A stretch of 64,000 bases of DNA, from positions 17,350,690 to 17,414,689 of the forward strand of contig NC_133494.1 in assembly GCF_025370935.1 (NCBI RefSeq), given 5' to 3'. The translations under genes were made by a program, and so were the position numbers. The notes under the pieces are model-generated. The model was not told the DNA's origin and did no database searches. It saw nothing but the letters and a program-made list of their open reading frames with translations. Positions 34,555 through 47,700 of the stretch are shown piece after piece (position 1 is the stretch's first letter; each line of letters begins with the position of its first letter). This DNA is from Choristoneura fumiferana (taxonomy: Eukaryota; Arthropoda; Insecta; Lepidoptera; Tortricidae).

Positions 34555-35799
34555 TATCACTCGCCAACACCGCTAAAGCAAACCAAACAACCACCGAATT
34601 ATGTCACCACTTTTATGACACGCAATACCAAAAAACTACACAAGTTATCCCAATTGTAACAACTTTTGTGGATTTTTGAAGGATTTTAGAGCGTCCCTTA
34701 TGTTAAACTTACGGTATTTTAGGAGAAAAATAAAATATTTATCATAAAAACACCGAGTTGGCACTTCCAACGTGGCTGACGTAAATACGCTGTCAGATTG
34801 ACAGCTCAAGCGATGTCACGGTACTGCAGCGTTCCGTTCGACTACTCAAATTCTACAATGATAATTAAAACTACAAATATAAACAGTTATTGTTATGCTC
34901 TCATCGGTAATGACAGTAATTTGGGTTGAAACTAATAAACATTTTTGATAGCGTTAATGATAAAGAGTTTCAAGAATAACTTTCTACAAAAAAAAATGCT
35001 ATTGTAATCTCCTAGGCAACGTTATTACATCGAGCCACAATATCATTATTTTATTTTGTGAATTGTTTTCAAAATTAAATCATTTATGCACAAAACGAAC
35101 ACAAAAATCGTATTTATTGCTATCAAACTACACTCAAGTCTCCCTGGCCACTAAAAAGTTTGCGTTGTTTACTTTCAAAGAGTATTTACTATAGAGAAAT
35201 AGAAATAAATCCTCTACGACAATGTCGACCAAATGTCGAAAACGACAATAGAAGAGAAGTAATAGTAGATTGAAGGCATTTTTATTGACTTTCACAAAAA
35301 TGTACCTCAATGTTATCTATCATTGACTGTAGGTACATTAAAAGAAGAGTAATTTACGAACTTTAGGATTGAGTAGAGATTTATGACGAAACTATTTACA
35401 ACGAGATCCACACTTTAATACGAGGTACTTGCCTAATTGTTTTTTTTATTGAAATGCGCTTTGTTAGGTAGCTCCTTAAAAATACCTACTTTATATAAAT
35501 CTGCGTTTCCACCAGAGATGTGCGAGGATGTGTTGCGAGCAATCTGTTTTTCATGAACCAATAGAAACGCCTCATTTACCTGTCCTTGCACAGCACCGCT
35601 CTGGCGGAAACAGCTGAGCGGAGTGAGGCGAGGTAAATGAAGCGTTCCTATTGGTGCATGAAAAACACATTATCCTCGCACATCTCTTGGTTGAGACGCA
35701 GCCTATGTATGTGCATAGGGTCTAAACGGACTCCAGGATATTAACGCCATCTAGCGATATTCCAATTGCCAGCAAACCCTCATTTGATGTTCCAGCATC
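34555..35799. promoter_or_regulatory. Divergent intergenic region between Sec31 and the ciliary gene
   Basis: Start codons are 1,245 bp apart and point away from each other. Neither a TATA box nor a CpG cluster stands out. The Sec31 5' UTR is probably within 34555-34800. A hairpin MITE (35500-35700) occupies most of the space just before the ciliary start codon. No regulatory motif is claimed. Confidence 0.4.
35500..35700. mobile_element. Hairpin MITE just upstream of the ciliary gene
   Basis: CTGCGTTTCCACCAGAGATG and GTGCGAGGATGTG at the left are mirrored by CTCGCACATCTCTTGG and GAGACGCAG at the right; AACCAATAGAAACGCC mirrors GCGTTCCTATTGGTG. It ends about 100 bp before the ATG. Partial relatives at 5620 and 31578. 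Confidence 0.75.
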
Positions 35800-38700
35800 A
35801 TGCCATTAGTGATGTCGAAGGCGGAGTGGGCGCGCATCATGAAGTGGACGGATCCTAACAAAGAGAATCCCGAGGTGGTCCGCCAGCGCGAGTATGTGCG
35901 CCGCTTGGACACCATCAGCAAGGAGATGACCAGGGACTGGCCCAATTCGCTTGAGGTCAGTAACCATAATATCAGTACCATGGGTGTCTTCAAATTGTTC
36001 TGGAATGAGTGCCGTGGTCGGTAAATGAGTCATTGCGCGTACAAATTTTCTTGTCATGAAGCCCAAGGTCGGTCGCTTGAGTCAATGCCCGTACTGATAC
36101 TGCTTCGCGCGCAGCAGCGCAGCCCCGTCCGCAGCGCCTTCTTCGACTTCGGGCTTCTAATAGACTCTCGTTTGTAATTCCTTATTGACCGCCCTTAAGA
36201 CACAATGTACTATTATGTAGAACATGAACAAGCGCAACGAGGAGCTCCGCCGCGCGCGGCTCGAGATCGCGGAGCAGACCAACGCCAAGTTCTACAAGCG
36301 GTACGTGCGCCGCCAGCGGGAGCAGCAGCAGCGCCTCATGCACAGCGCTAGGGACATCATCTTCAAGAACAAGGACGCGCCCAAGCTGCTGCTCAGGTAA
36401 TTCAAATAAATAAATATCATGGACAACTTGACACCAATGGACCTAAACCCAAACTAAGCAAAAAGGCTTGTACTATGAATACTAGGCAACGGATAAACAG
36501 ACTATACATATAGATAAACACATCATCATCCCAGCGTATATACGTCCCACTGCAGGGCACAGGCCTTCCCTCAGATTGAGAGGGCTTGGGCAGTAGTTCC
36601 CACGCGGGCCTAGTGCGGATTGGGAACTTCACTCACACGATTGAATTGCTTCGCAGGTTTGTGCAGGTTTCCTCACGATGTTTTCCTTCACCGTAAAGCT
36701 CGTGGTAAATTTCAAATGTAATTCCGCACATGAATTTCGAAAAACTCAGAGGTGCGAGCCGTGGTGGCCGAGAGCCGTGGTGGCCGAGTGGTTTGACCTA
36801 TGGCCTCTCAAGCAGAGAATCGTGGGTTCAAACCCCGGCTCGCACCTCTGAGATAAATACATACGTTTTTATACTTAAATACATATTAAACATCCAAGAC
36901 TCGAGAACAAACATTCGTATTCTTCATACAAACATTGCCTCGGCCGTATCGAACCCGGGACTTAAGCTTCGTACTCAGGTTCTCTAACCACTTGGCCATC
37001 CGGTCGTTAATATAGCCAGGTGATACAACTCAGGTAATATAGCTCACATCGCGCATTGCTCGAAGAACAGATAACCGTTGGGAAAGAAAAATCCTCGAGT
37101 GGCGACCGCAAACCGGAAGACTAAGCATTGGCAGGCCTGCCACCAGACTGACGACATCGTGAGAGTTGCGGGCAACGGTGGATGCAAGTGGCGAGTTGTC
37201 GTTCATTGTGGTGTTCTAAAGGATTCCGCCTTTGTTCAGCAGTGGATGTCTTCCGGATGATGATGATGATGAATATACTTAGCTCAGGTAATTAAGTTCG
37301 ATACACCATTGGATTGCTTCGCAGGTTTGTGGAGGTTTGTTCGCGATGTTTTCCTTCATCGTAAAGCTCGTGGTAAATTTCAAATATAATTCTGGACATG
37401 AATTTCGAAAACCTCAGTAATGCTAGCCGGGGTACGAACCCAGGGAAAACGAATGAAAAGGCAAAAACACTAGGCCTATTTATATATTTTTTTATTCGAC
37501 TGGATGGAAAACGAGCAAGTGGGTCTCCCGATGGTAAGAGATCACCACCGCCCATAGACAACTGCAACACCAGGGTATTGCAGATGCGTTGCCAACCTAG
37601 AGGCCTAAGATGGAACACCTCAAGTGCCAGTTATTTCACCGGCTGTCTTACACATAAGAAACTCTTATCATTTCGTTTTTCCAGCGCTGTGATAGAAACA
37701 ACCATTCAAAAAGAGCGCAGTGAACAGCTTAAATTCAGAGTGGAGAGGAAGCGCGAGGAGGTGGAACAGAAACGGAAAGACGACGATGAGGTCATCCGGA
37801 GGGCGGCGGATTGGCACGCGCTGCAGGCAGAGAAACGACGGCAAAGGTTCCTGGTCAACAAGCAACACCAGAAGGAGATACTGGACCAGTGAGGATTGTA
37901 TTTGAACTGCGGCCTTATTGATAACATTTGCAACTAACCAGCGCAATCGTTTTCACCCACAGAACAATAAAAAAGAGCTCTTTATAGGGTTCCGGAGCCA
38001 AAATGGTAAAAACGGAACCCTTATAGTTTCGCCATGTCTGTCTGTCTGTCCGTCCGCGGCTTTACTCAGGGACTATCAATGCTAGAAAGCTGTAATTTTG
38101 CACGGATACCTATATATGTAAACTATGCCGATAAAATGGTACAATAAAAATACAAAAAAAAAATGTGGTACCTCCCATAGACGTAAAGTGGGGGTGATTT
38201 TTTTAAGGCGATGCGCTTTTACGGAATCGAAAATACTTAAAAAGATAGATCAAAAGTGCGCATCCTAGGTATGTACAGTCGCCATCAGATATTTCGGAGC
38301 GACCAAGCAGGTGATCAAAATATTGATAGGTACATGAACCCTAAGACCTAAATAATAGAGTGCATGTGCCGATATTGTTGACCACCTTGGCCGTTCCGAA
38401 ATATCGGATGGCGACTGTACCTAAAAACACGGTACAACACATCATAATCATCTACCTGCAAATTCTTCAGTATATCCGTAATCCTCTAAGACGCTGGCAG
38501 AATCCGTCAAAATATCGGAAACTCTTTAAAGATAGTCATGGTCTACTTAATTCCTTTTAAATATGACTACTTAGTCTGTATCTTCTTTGAATTCTACATG
38601 CCGTAGCCATGAGTTTCTTCTCATCCGTCTGTATATATCCAAATAGCCACTAAACTTGTGTCTGTCGCAGGGCGCATGAGGTTTCGGAGCGCAAACGCAT

Positions 38701-41700
38701 CGAATATGAGACGGAGCTTAACTACCAGAAGAAAGACAACATGGAGGCTGACAAACAGATGGCCGCCATCGCTGAATTCGAAGCCAACTTTGTAAGTGCC
38801 ACTATTTAAGGATTTCTTAGACTTAACCATTTTCAATGACGGAATGTGGATCACGTAGATATTGGGTTAGTTATTAAATGAAGCTTACAGCAGCAGCACT
38901 TTAGTTCAATACAGCTGCAAGACTACTAATGATTTATCATCCACGAAGCCTGGGTACTCATCCGGAATGCAGTGGGAACAAGGAGCACCTAGGCAACTAA
39001 CATAATACAGTAATATAGCAGGTGTAATCTCTCTCTGGTATCTCTAACTTACAACCATTATACTTACATAAACATAGTGTGGCTAGAACACATTGGAAAA
39101 CCAGAAAATGAATGATGACGCCGGGGATCGAACCCATGTCTTGGTCAATCCGTGACGCGTATTTGTTAGACAAACCACAGCGGTACACAAGGTGCACAGT
39201 GAAATTTTCCAACGCTATTGCAATTTGCGAGTCTTTTTAATTGCAAAAAACCTCACGCTTAAACGCTTACACTGGTTACGCCATCCTATTCCACACTTTC
39301 CACTCTTCCTTCCAGAAAGCAGAAGAGAAAGCTCGCATTTGGTCAGACATGAAGCGGTCCAAGGAGGAAGCGGACGCGCGCCACGAGGAGGTGGCGGCCA
39401 GGGACCGCCTCGACGACAAACTGCAGGAGGTGCTGATGCGGTCCCGCGCCAGGACCGAGGACAAGCGCCGGAGGACTGAGAAAGAGGTGACGAACATAAA
39501 CGACGCGTTTCACCAGAGATGTGCCAGGTAGCTAAGCGGTGTGAGGATGTGGAACGTTGTCGCCAGATTGAGGAAGCGGTTATTGCTTCCCATCAGGTGA
39601 CCCGCATGCTCGTTTTCCCCCTCTTATATAAAAAAAAACCGGGCAAGTGCTAGTCGGACTCGCGCACCGAGGGTTCCGTACACTTTTTGTTTATTATTTT
39701 TTATATTTGAGTTGATTGAATGAAAGGTACATTGCGGTTTACGATTTATGACGTATTAAATTCCTACATAAATTCCGAGATCGAGTAGTAACATTAATCT
39801 ATTAGGAATTTTTTAAATTTTTTATTAAAGGATGTGCTATTTTGTTCACTTCTTAAATCTATGGGAATTCTATTGTATAATTGTATTGCTTTGTAATATG
39901 GACCGTTTTTAAAAATACTTAATTTTGGTTCAGGGAGAACTAGGGCATGTTTACGTCGCATGTTATTTGAAAATTTAAAAAGGTGGATATTATTTCTGAC
40001 GAACAAGGCTACTTCCAAAATATACAAAGAGGGGAGTGTCAATAATTTATTTATTTATTAAAAAAACTACTTACTAGATCTCGTTCAAACCAATTTTCGG
40101 TGGAAGTTGCATGGCTAATGTACATCATATATTTTTTTTTTAGTTTTATCATTCTCTTATTTTAGAAGTTACAGGGGTAACACACACATTTTACCACTTT
40201 GGAAGTGTCTGTCGCGCAAATTATTCAGTTTAGAAAAAAATGATACTTATTAAAAACCTCAATATCATTTTTGAAGACCTATCCATCCATAGATACCCCA
40301 CACGTGTATGGGTTTGATGAAAAAAAATATGTTGATTTTCAGTTCTAAGTATGGGGAACCCCCAAAATTTATTGTTGTTTTCTATTTTTGTGTGAACCAA
40401 GGTGTTACCAAGTTTCAACAGTATAGTTCTTATAGTTTCGGAAAAAAGTGGCTGCGACATACGGACGGATAGACAGACAGACAGACATGACGAATCCATA
40501 AGGGTTCCGTTTCTTTTCATTTGGCTACGGAACCCTAAAAAAGTACTGGCGTTACTACGAAGTGGAAAATTCGAACTTTGTCATTTTAGGATTTTTAAAT
40601 TCGGTTTTGTTCCGCATAGGTACCTTGATTTAAGAGAAGCTCGATATTTCAGCACAGTTGCATGCGCCATGATCACGAGACGACATTTCGTATCTTGCCG
40701 TCCCGCTGACGCTTATTATATTCAATACGAGAGTGAGAGGGACTGTACGATACGAACTTCGAATTTCATAGTAGCCCCCCTGGACAAGGCATTGCTTCAC
40801 TGCAGGTGAAAGACGAGAAGTTGCGTATCCTGGAGAAGATCAGCCAGCGGCTGGAGAGCGGCGACGCGGCGCGGGAGGACGCCGAGCGCGCCGCCAGAGA
40901 GAAGGCCATCGCCGAGAAGGAGGCCGTGTAAGCATGCTGATTATCTACGAGTACAGCCTTTGTGGGGGGAGCTCCAATATCGACACCTCCTACGTATACT
41001 GGTACAAGTGCATAATCATAAATTTACAGGAGAGCTGTTCAAAGGTTTAAAAACCTGTAACTTTCTCATTTGGTGATATAACTTTTCAAAATTTTGCATT
41101 AGTTCCAAAGAAAATATTGGCTTTCTACCTGTATTCATGGAATTTTGAAATTTTTTATAGTTTTTGAGAAAATGGCAGATACACTACTATACGCGTATTT
41201 TACATCTTGTAGTTGTGCGGTATACTGAGCTAATTACCACTTGCTCCAGTATACGGCGTAATGCGTAGATTACTGATCTAACGATATTTTTATATTGTAT
41301 ATGAATTTTTAGATGAAATACTTATATGGCTTGCAATGAACAATAAAAAAGATGCTCTTTTACCTTCATCTATTGATTTATAAACGTTTTTATCACTTGC
41401 ATCATTATACGCTAACATTAGCATGCCACTTGTACCAATATACCGCTAGTAATGTTTTAAACGTGCTATACAAAATACAGAAATATACCTTTATAAAAAA
41501 CCTCACTTGAAATATAAATGGTTTTATTAAGAAAAGTAATTGTATTAAGTGCTTTAAATTAATGGAAGCACATTCAATTGATTCGTATTCCTGTTCAAAT
41601 GTGTACTCATATTTTATTGTGAAAGGTTCCTCATGTGATACATATATCGCATCGCACCCATTTGTATCCACATAACGGTTTAGCTTTTTGTGCCTCTTCA

Positions 41701-44700
41701 GGGTTCCGTACTACTTCGCTGTCCGTCCGTCTGTCACCAGGCTGTATCTCATGAACCATGATAGTTAGACAGTTGAAATTTTCACAGATTATGTATAACT
41801 GTAGTCGATATAATATATATATAACAAAAAATAGATCAGAATAAATATTTAAGGGGGCCCCCATACAACAAATGTTTTTTTTGCCATTTTTTTGCTAATC
41901 CTAATGAAGTTGTATAGATGGTACGGAACCCTTCGTGCGCGAGTCTGATTGGCACTTTGCTTAAGACAAGCTTTGACATGAAATATTGAGTCAAAGTCAA
42001 AATATCTTTATTCAATTTTGATTGTAACAAGCACTTATGAATGTCAAAAAATTTACCACCGGTTCGTAAAAACCTCTGTTGAGAAGAGTCTGGCAATAAA
42101 CCTAGGTATATTTTGTAAACAGATTTACAATCATATTTTAGTGATATCTATACATTACAAGTATTTAACACAACTACATATTTAAAACAGTTCTCAATTC
42201 GCTATTTGGAGTAAGCACTCGCCAATGCGGATCGGAATTATTTCCAAATTTCCCTATCCATGATATAATCATTAATTTTAATAATACGCCTTATATATTA
42301 ATGTCTTCTTGACAATAGATTTAAATTTTGTGTCTGTTTCTGAGTCTTGGGAAACTTATATAACTTCATACGGTTTACCCGTTTTCGCCATATACATAGC
42401 CAGGTACCATTTCTTAGGTGTGTATAAAAAAATGTGTATAGGGTGTTATTAAAACCCTGTACTATACTTTAAACCACATTAGGGCTACTAATTACTAATA
42501 TGGTCCAAGTAGAAAAATACTGTGATTCGAAAAAAAGAAGTTTTGTATGGAAGTGGAGTCGCAAGAAGACTTCTAATTTCGATGTTTTCCCACTTATATC
42601 GTATTAGTAATCAGTAGCCCTAATATGGGTTACAGTATAGTACAGGATTTTTTTTATCAACCTGTAGGTATATTGAAATTTACTGTTCTCATTTTAATTT
42701 ACTGTTTTCTTTTTGGGGATGCTCAACTGCCAAAATGCAATGTAATACTGCAATGTTATATTTCTAGCACGCGTACATGTAGGTATAGCCGAGGAAATTG
42801 AATCACGTACTGGTACTGGGGTGGAACCGTTGTACTACCAATGTTATGTTGACATCCCATACATTTGCCAAAGAAATCATAGCGAAATAGATCACGAAAA
42901 GAATTCACATTGGATTTAGTTTCCATGACTGTCTATGAGAAATACGGCTATTGTGGTCTTGCCAAACCAAAACATGTTTTTTTTTATATATACTATCAAA
43001 TTATGTGCTCGTAGAACAGTTTAAACGGTCCGCACGCAGCGACGGCTAGCGCGTACACTGAGGCAACTGCCAGTTACACTCGACTTCCCCGGCCCCGCGA
43101 CAATATCGGTGCCGCGTATAGTGGTGCATGTCGGTTGCCTCAGTATACGTTGTACCGATTAGCAAAACGGTGTTAGATGCATTCATATACGTCACTTTAT
43201 TTCCAAAACTAATAGAAATATCCGTCCAAATTTTTTGTGGTAGGTAAATAAGGAAATATTAATCACAAAAATGCAAAAAACTAAAAATCAGAAATTTGTC
43301 ACTTGTACCAGTATACGTAGGAGGTATCGATATAGAGATCTCTCTCCAGGCAGGTGTTGTGCCTGGGGACCGAAGTCCGAAGGAAGAGCGTCGGAACTTG
43401 TATATATGCGACGCGTTGAGAACTTCGATAGCGCGATGTAGAACATGGTCGGAGTTTCTATTGTTGTTCACTAGATGGCGCTAGGAGTCGCTACATCAGC
43501 CCCCTTTTTAGACGGAGGTCGGTGTGGAGTGCGCGGTGCAGTCTGTGCGTCATGTGGCGCTTGCAGGTGCCAGTTGCTTGAGTGTGTTGCTCGGAGCCTT
43601 GTTGGCGAGCGTTGAGTTGAGTTGCGTTGAGCTGCGTAGCTGTGGGTGAGCCGTGTTGAGCTGCGTGGCGTGAGCTGCGGGGAGCTGCGTTGAGTTGAGG
43701 TTGTCACACTGTAGACACCAGGCATATGTAGTTACATGCTAGTGGTGCACGGTGTGGTTAGTCTGGCCTGCTGTGAGACTGCGTCTTCGTCTTGGATGTC
43801 TTCGAAGGCTGCGTTTTTCGTCCATTGTTGGGGTCACCAATGTTAGGGAGCTCCAATAGAGAGATCTCTCTCCAGGCAGGTGTTATGCCTGGGGACCGAA
43901 GTCCGAAGGAAGAGCGTCGGGGTCACCAATGTGGGGGGAGCTCCAATAGAGAGATCTCTCTCCAGGCAGGTGTTATGCCTGGGGACCGAAGTCCGAAGGA
44001 AGAGCGTCGGAACTTGTATATATGCGACCGCGTTGAGAAACTTCGATAGCGCGATGTAGAACATGGTCGGAGTTTCTATTGTTGTTCACTAGATGGCGCT
44101 AGGAGTCGCTACACCTTTATAGGTATTTGATTGATCCAGGCTAGATAATCTAATCCAGAATAGATAATTACATGTGTAAATAAATGTTTCTCTCTCTCTC
44201 TCTCTCTCTCTACCAAACAACCAAGATTCGCCATATTATTTATTAAATCTCGCCATTTTACTTAAGACACTACTCAACGCTGTAAGTATGGTTCGAAATA
44301 ACAGAGACGTTATGCAAAGCGTTTCAATGCTGCGTACTACGTCAAGACCCCGACATCGACGTATGTAAGAGACCACAACCAGTATATCTCTATCGTAAGC
44401 ATTGTGAAGCAGCGTATGACTGACGCTGCAAGCGACCGATGACGTTTATAGGAGACCATACCCCCAAAAAAAAGATTGATATGGCCAGGCCCCAATGTTT
44501 AAGTGCATAAGTAGAGTTATTTGTCTTTTGCAGCGCGGAGGCGCGGCTGCTGGCGCAGAAGCGCAAGCAGGAGGAGTTCGTGCGCGTGCGCCGCGAGTCG
44601 CGCGCGCAGTTCCTCGCGCAGCAGGAACAGAAGCAGCACGAGTTCAACACGCGCCGCCAGTGGGAGATCATGAACCGGTAATGCCTGAGTTATCAGGGCC

Positions 44701-47700
44701 AGTTGGACTCCAGACCTCTAAACTTGGCCCTCCAGACGTCCACGCTCTGGGCGCTTTGGGGCACTAAGGAGCGGAGGCTCCTAAGGTCAATTGCGAGTCC
44801 GACTATATAAACTGGCTACTTGCTTTAGTTCATTCATACAGTACTTTTTCGTCTTCGTCTGTGTCTTCATTGCTTGAGGTCGCGTCAGTATGAAGAGATG
44901 ATGGCTCGTTGGCGTTGCACTATGCTTAGTCTCCATGTTTTCTGTCTTCGGCAGCCTTTAGTGCTTTTGTGGCAAGCAGGCCTGTGAGAGACATACCTAG
45001 GTAGGTATGGCCATCGGGTATATTACCTATTGGTGGATGACCACGTGGTCTTTTCCCATCGACCTTGTCAGACAATACAGCCGCTGACAGATAAATTAAT
45101 TGCGAAGTTATTTTACAATACAGCCGCTGACAGATAAATTAATTGCGAAGTTATTTTTTTTCCCTAAGACCCTATGCTTACTACGGTTGTAGAGACACAA
45201 CGAAAACAAAAATAATAGAATTCTGTTGGAGAAGTCCTTAATTATTTTATTTTGTTTTATGGCTATTGTTTTATTGTATTTTATATTATTTTTAAGGTTT
45301 AAGAACGCCGAACTGTACGAAGACTTCCAAGAGCAATTGCGGAAGGAGAAAGAGCGCAAGATCAAAGAATTCAGAGAAGAAACCTTACGACTTTGGGTGA
45401 GTTTTAATTTTCCCAGTTGTCTGGTCAGCCAACACGTACCGAGTGGCGATGGTGTGATGAGTTCCTTGTTTTCTCTTTCTCGCACTCGGATTTTTTTGTC
45501 CGTTTAATAGGGATTGCACGGGTGAGAATGAAACCGCTCGAGTTAGAGAGAAGGGTTGACAAATCTAGCTGAGACTTTGCGTTGTAAGCCTGTAGGGTAT
45601 GGAGGGAGACAGGGAGAGATGGTTAAGGCTCACGTAGCGTAGATGGTAGCACACTCGGCGCGTACAAGTTAACGCGCGTAAAAAGAGCTCTCTGGGTGGC
45701 TAATGGAGAGGATACGTTTGCTCATCTGTCAACTAACAAACCAATGGCGTGACGGCCGCGCGCGCTCCTACGCCCCCTCCCACGCCCTCACTGCTCCGCC
45801 GCCAATTCAATTTGAACTGTATTTCGCTTACTGCACAGGTATATCGCCAGGAGCTCTTTTTACCTACCTACATATATATAACCGGTGGGCATCTCTTGGT
45901 TACTACCTTATCCTATGTATTGGTCGGCGAAAATTATCTTTAGCCACAGTAGCTAAATAGCTCTATAAATTGGGCCCTGCACTCAAAAAGTTTTTGTTTC
46001 TAAATCTCTTGGGATTTTAAATCTTTGTTTCGTTTACAGAAGGAACGCGCCGACCGTGAGGCCCGCGAGCGCGCCGAAACCCGCTACTTCTACGGCGAAC
46101 TGGCCATGCAGAAACTGCGTGATGCCGACAACAAGTTGCTGCCCGCGTCTTGTTGGAGGAGGCTAAGGTCGGTAAATGAGTTTGTTACTGCATGGCGTGC
46201 TGCTGCTCCGTGCGCGCGCTGCACACGCACGCTATGCACATGCTGCGGATTGCCAAGAGCGCAATCAGCGGTATCCGAATTTTTGAAAAAATATTAGTTT
46301 TTCTTTTACAAATATACAATTTTACTCGCAAATGTGATGAAAAACATTGTATGTCGCACGGGCGGTACTAGAATTACGAACATCGACTCACTAAAGCCCT
46401 CAGTCTTCGACTTCGGGCTTCTAATATACTCTCGTTCGTAATTCCTTATTTACCGCCCTTAAGACACAATGTACTATTGTTTCTAAATCTCTTGGGATTT
46501 TAAATTTTTGTTTCGTTTACAGAAGGAACGCGCCGACCGCGAGGCCCGCGAGCGCGCCGAAACCCGCTACTTCTACGGCGAACTGGCCATGCAGAAACTG
46601 CGTGATGCCGACAACAAGTTGCTGACCCACGCTGCAGGGTTGTTGGAGGAGGCTAAGAGGCACAACCGACCGGATCTCGCCATCAGGAAGGGCATCGATG
46701 TAAGTAGCACGACGTGGTAATCCAGTCAGAAGTGTGATGAAGAACTAATGCTGCAGAAGCTTCTTATACAGTACCTAACGTTTTTGAAACAAGTCAAGAA
46801 GCATAACTGACCTGACTATATGATCAGGAATGGTCAATCTATGTAGCACAGCACGGTCATCCAGTCAGGAAGTGTGGAGAGGTAATACTGCAGAAGCTGC
46901 TACCTAAAGAGGTACCTAAAGAAGCATAAATAACCGGAACTTAATCATTAGGCATCGATGTAAGTAACACAATAGGGTAATCCAGTCAGAAGTGTGATGA
47001 AGAACTAATGCAGATCATTTTAGTAAAATATTGACATGCTCCAAATTTTACTTAACAGTATATTTAGTTGAAGCAAAACAGCCACGTAGCAAGGACCATG
47101 TAGTTTTTAATTCTCTAAAATTAAGAGTGTAGCGTGGCGACTTAAGAAAAAATTATAAGTTTTTGTTAAAAAACAACAAAGCTTTTTTGCTGACTGTAGG
47201 TGCGTTTGTTGATTGTACTTGCATTATCGTTCGAACTAAATTTTAAGTCGATGCCATTAACCGTTGAGGAGTTCCGTCGTGTCACCACCAGAATTTCACT
47301 ATAAGATTAATGTAGGTATTGTTCCCGGACTTATGTAAGTAGCCAAATTTCAGGTCAATCCGACCACTGGAAGTGAATCAAAATGCTAGATTGTCAAAAA
47401 AATGACAACAATAAATAAATGCTGCATACCTATCTTACCGAGGCAAGAACTTTGTTCTACCTACTTATTATCGAGGATTTTGTACCATTGTAATGGTGCA
47501 AAATTCACAGCTACTTCGATTCCTCCATATCATAATGTCCATCCCCAGCGCTACTGCAAGCTGTACCGGCTGTACCCGATGCCGGAGCTGCCCAAGTCGA
47601 TGCAGGAGCACTTCGGCTCGTACGCGCCGTGGGACGGCTCGGCGCCGGACGCCGGCTACCAAGAGCCGCCGCCGCCGCCGCCCGACCGCGGCCCGGACGC

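Larger units (their letters stand above)
40980..43330. mobile_element. 2.35-kb TIR element with TA target duplication, nested in the LTR
   Basis: Inverted ends of about 31 bp (TCGACACCTCCTACGTATAC on the left; TCGATACCTCCTACGTATAC reversed on the right) with TA on both sides (40978-40979 and 43331-43332). Removing it rejoins the LTR. Interior copies of GTA.CAGTATAC-like phrases occur at 41220, 41430 and 43140. No transposase is visible, so it is non-autonomous or decayed; the TA target suggests the Tc1/mariner superfamily. Confidence 0.8.
40961..44113 (-). mobile_element. Miniature LTR retrotransposon (TRIM-like), split by a nested DNA element
   Basis: On the minus strand: 5' LTR from 44113 (TGTAGCGACTCCTAGCGCC) to 43841 (GGAGCTCCCTAACA), then a tRNA-primer-type site TTGGTGACCCCAAC, about 345 bp of internal sequence with no gag or pol, a polypurine tract AAAAAGGGGGC at about 43506-43496, then the 3' LTR from 43495 (TGTAGCGACTCC again). 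The 3' LTR is cut at 43333 by a nested element and ends at 40961-40978. CCTT lies outside both ends (40957-40960 and 44114-44117), a 4-bp target duplication. It lacks coding capacity and is antisense in intron 6 of the ciliary gene. Confidence 0.85.

Noticed and set aside
43471..43725. Ser/Thr/Arg-rich ORF inside the TRIM-like element as a gag remnant
   Set aside because: Only short repeats, no zinc knuckle or capsid-like motif.
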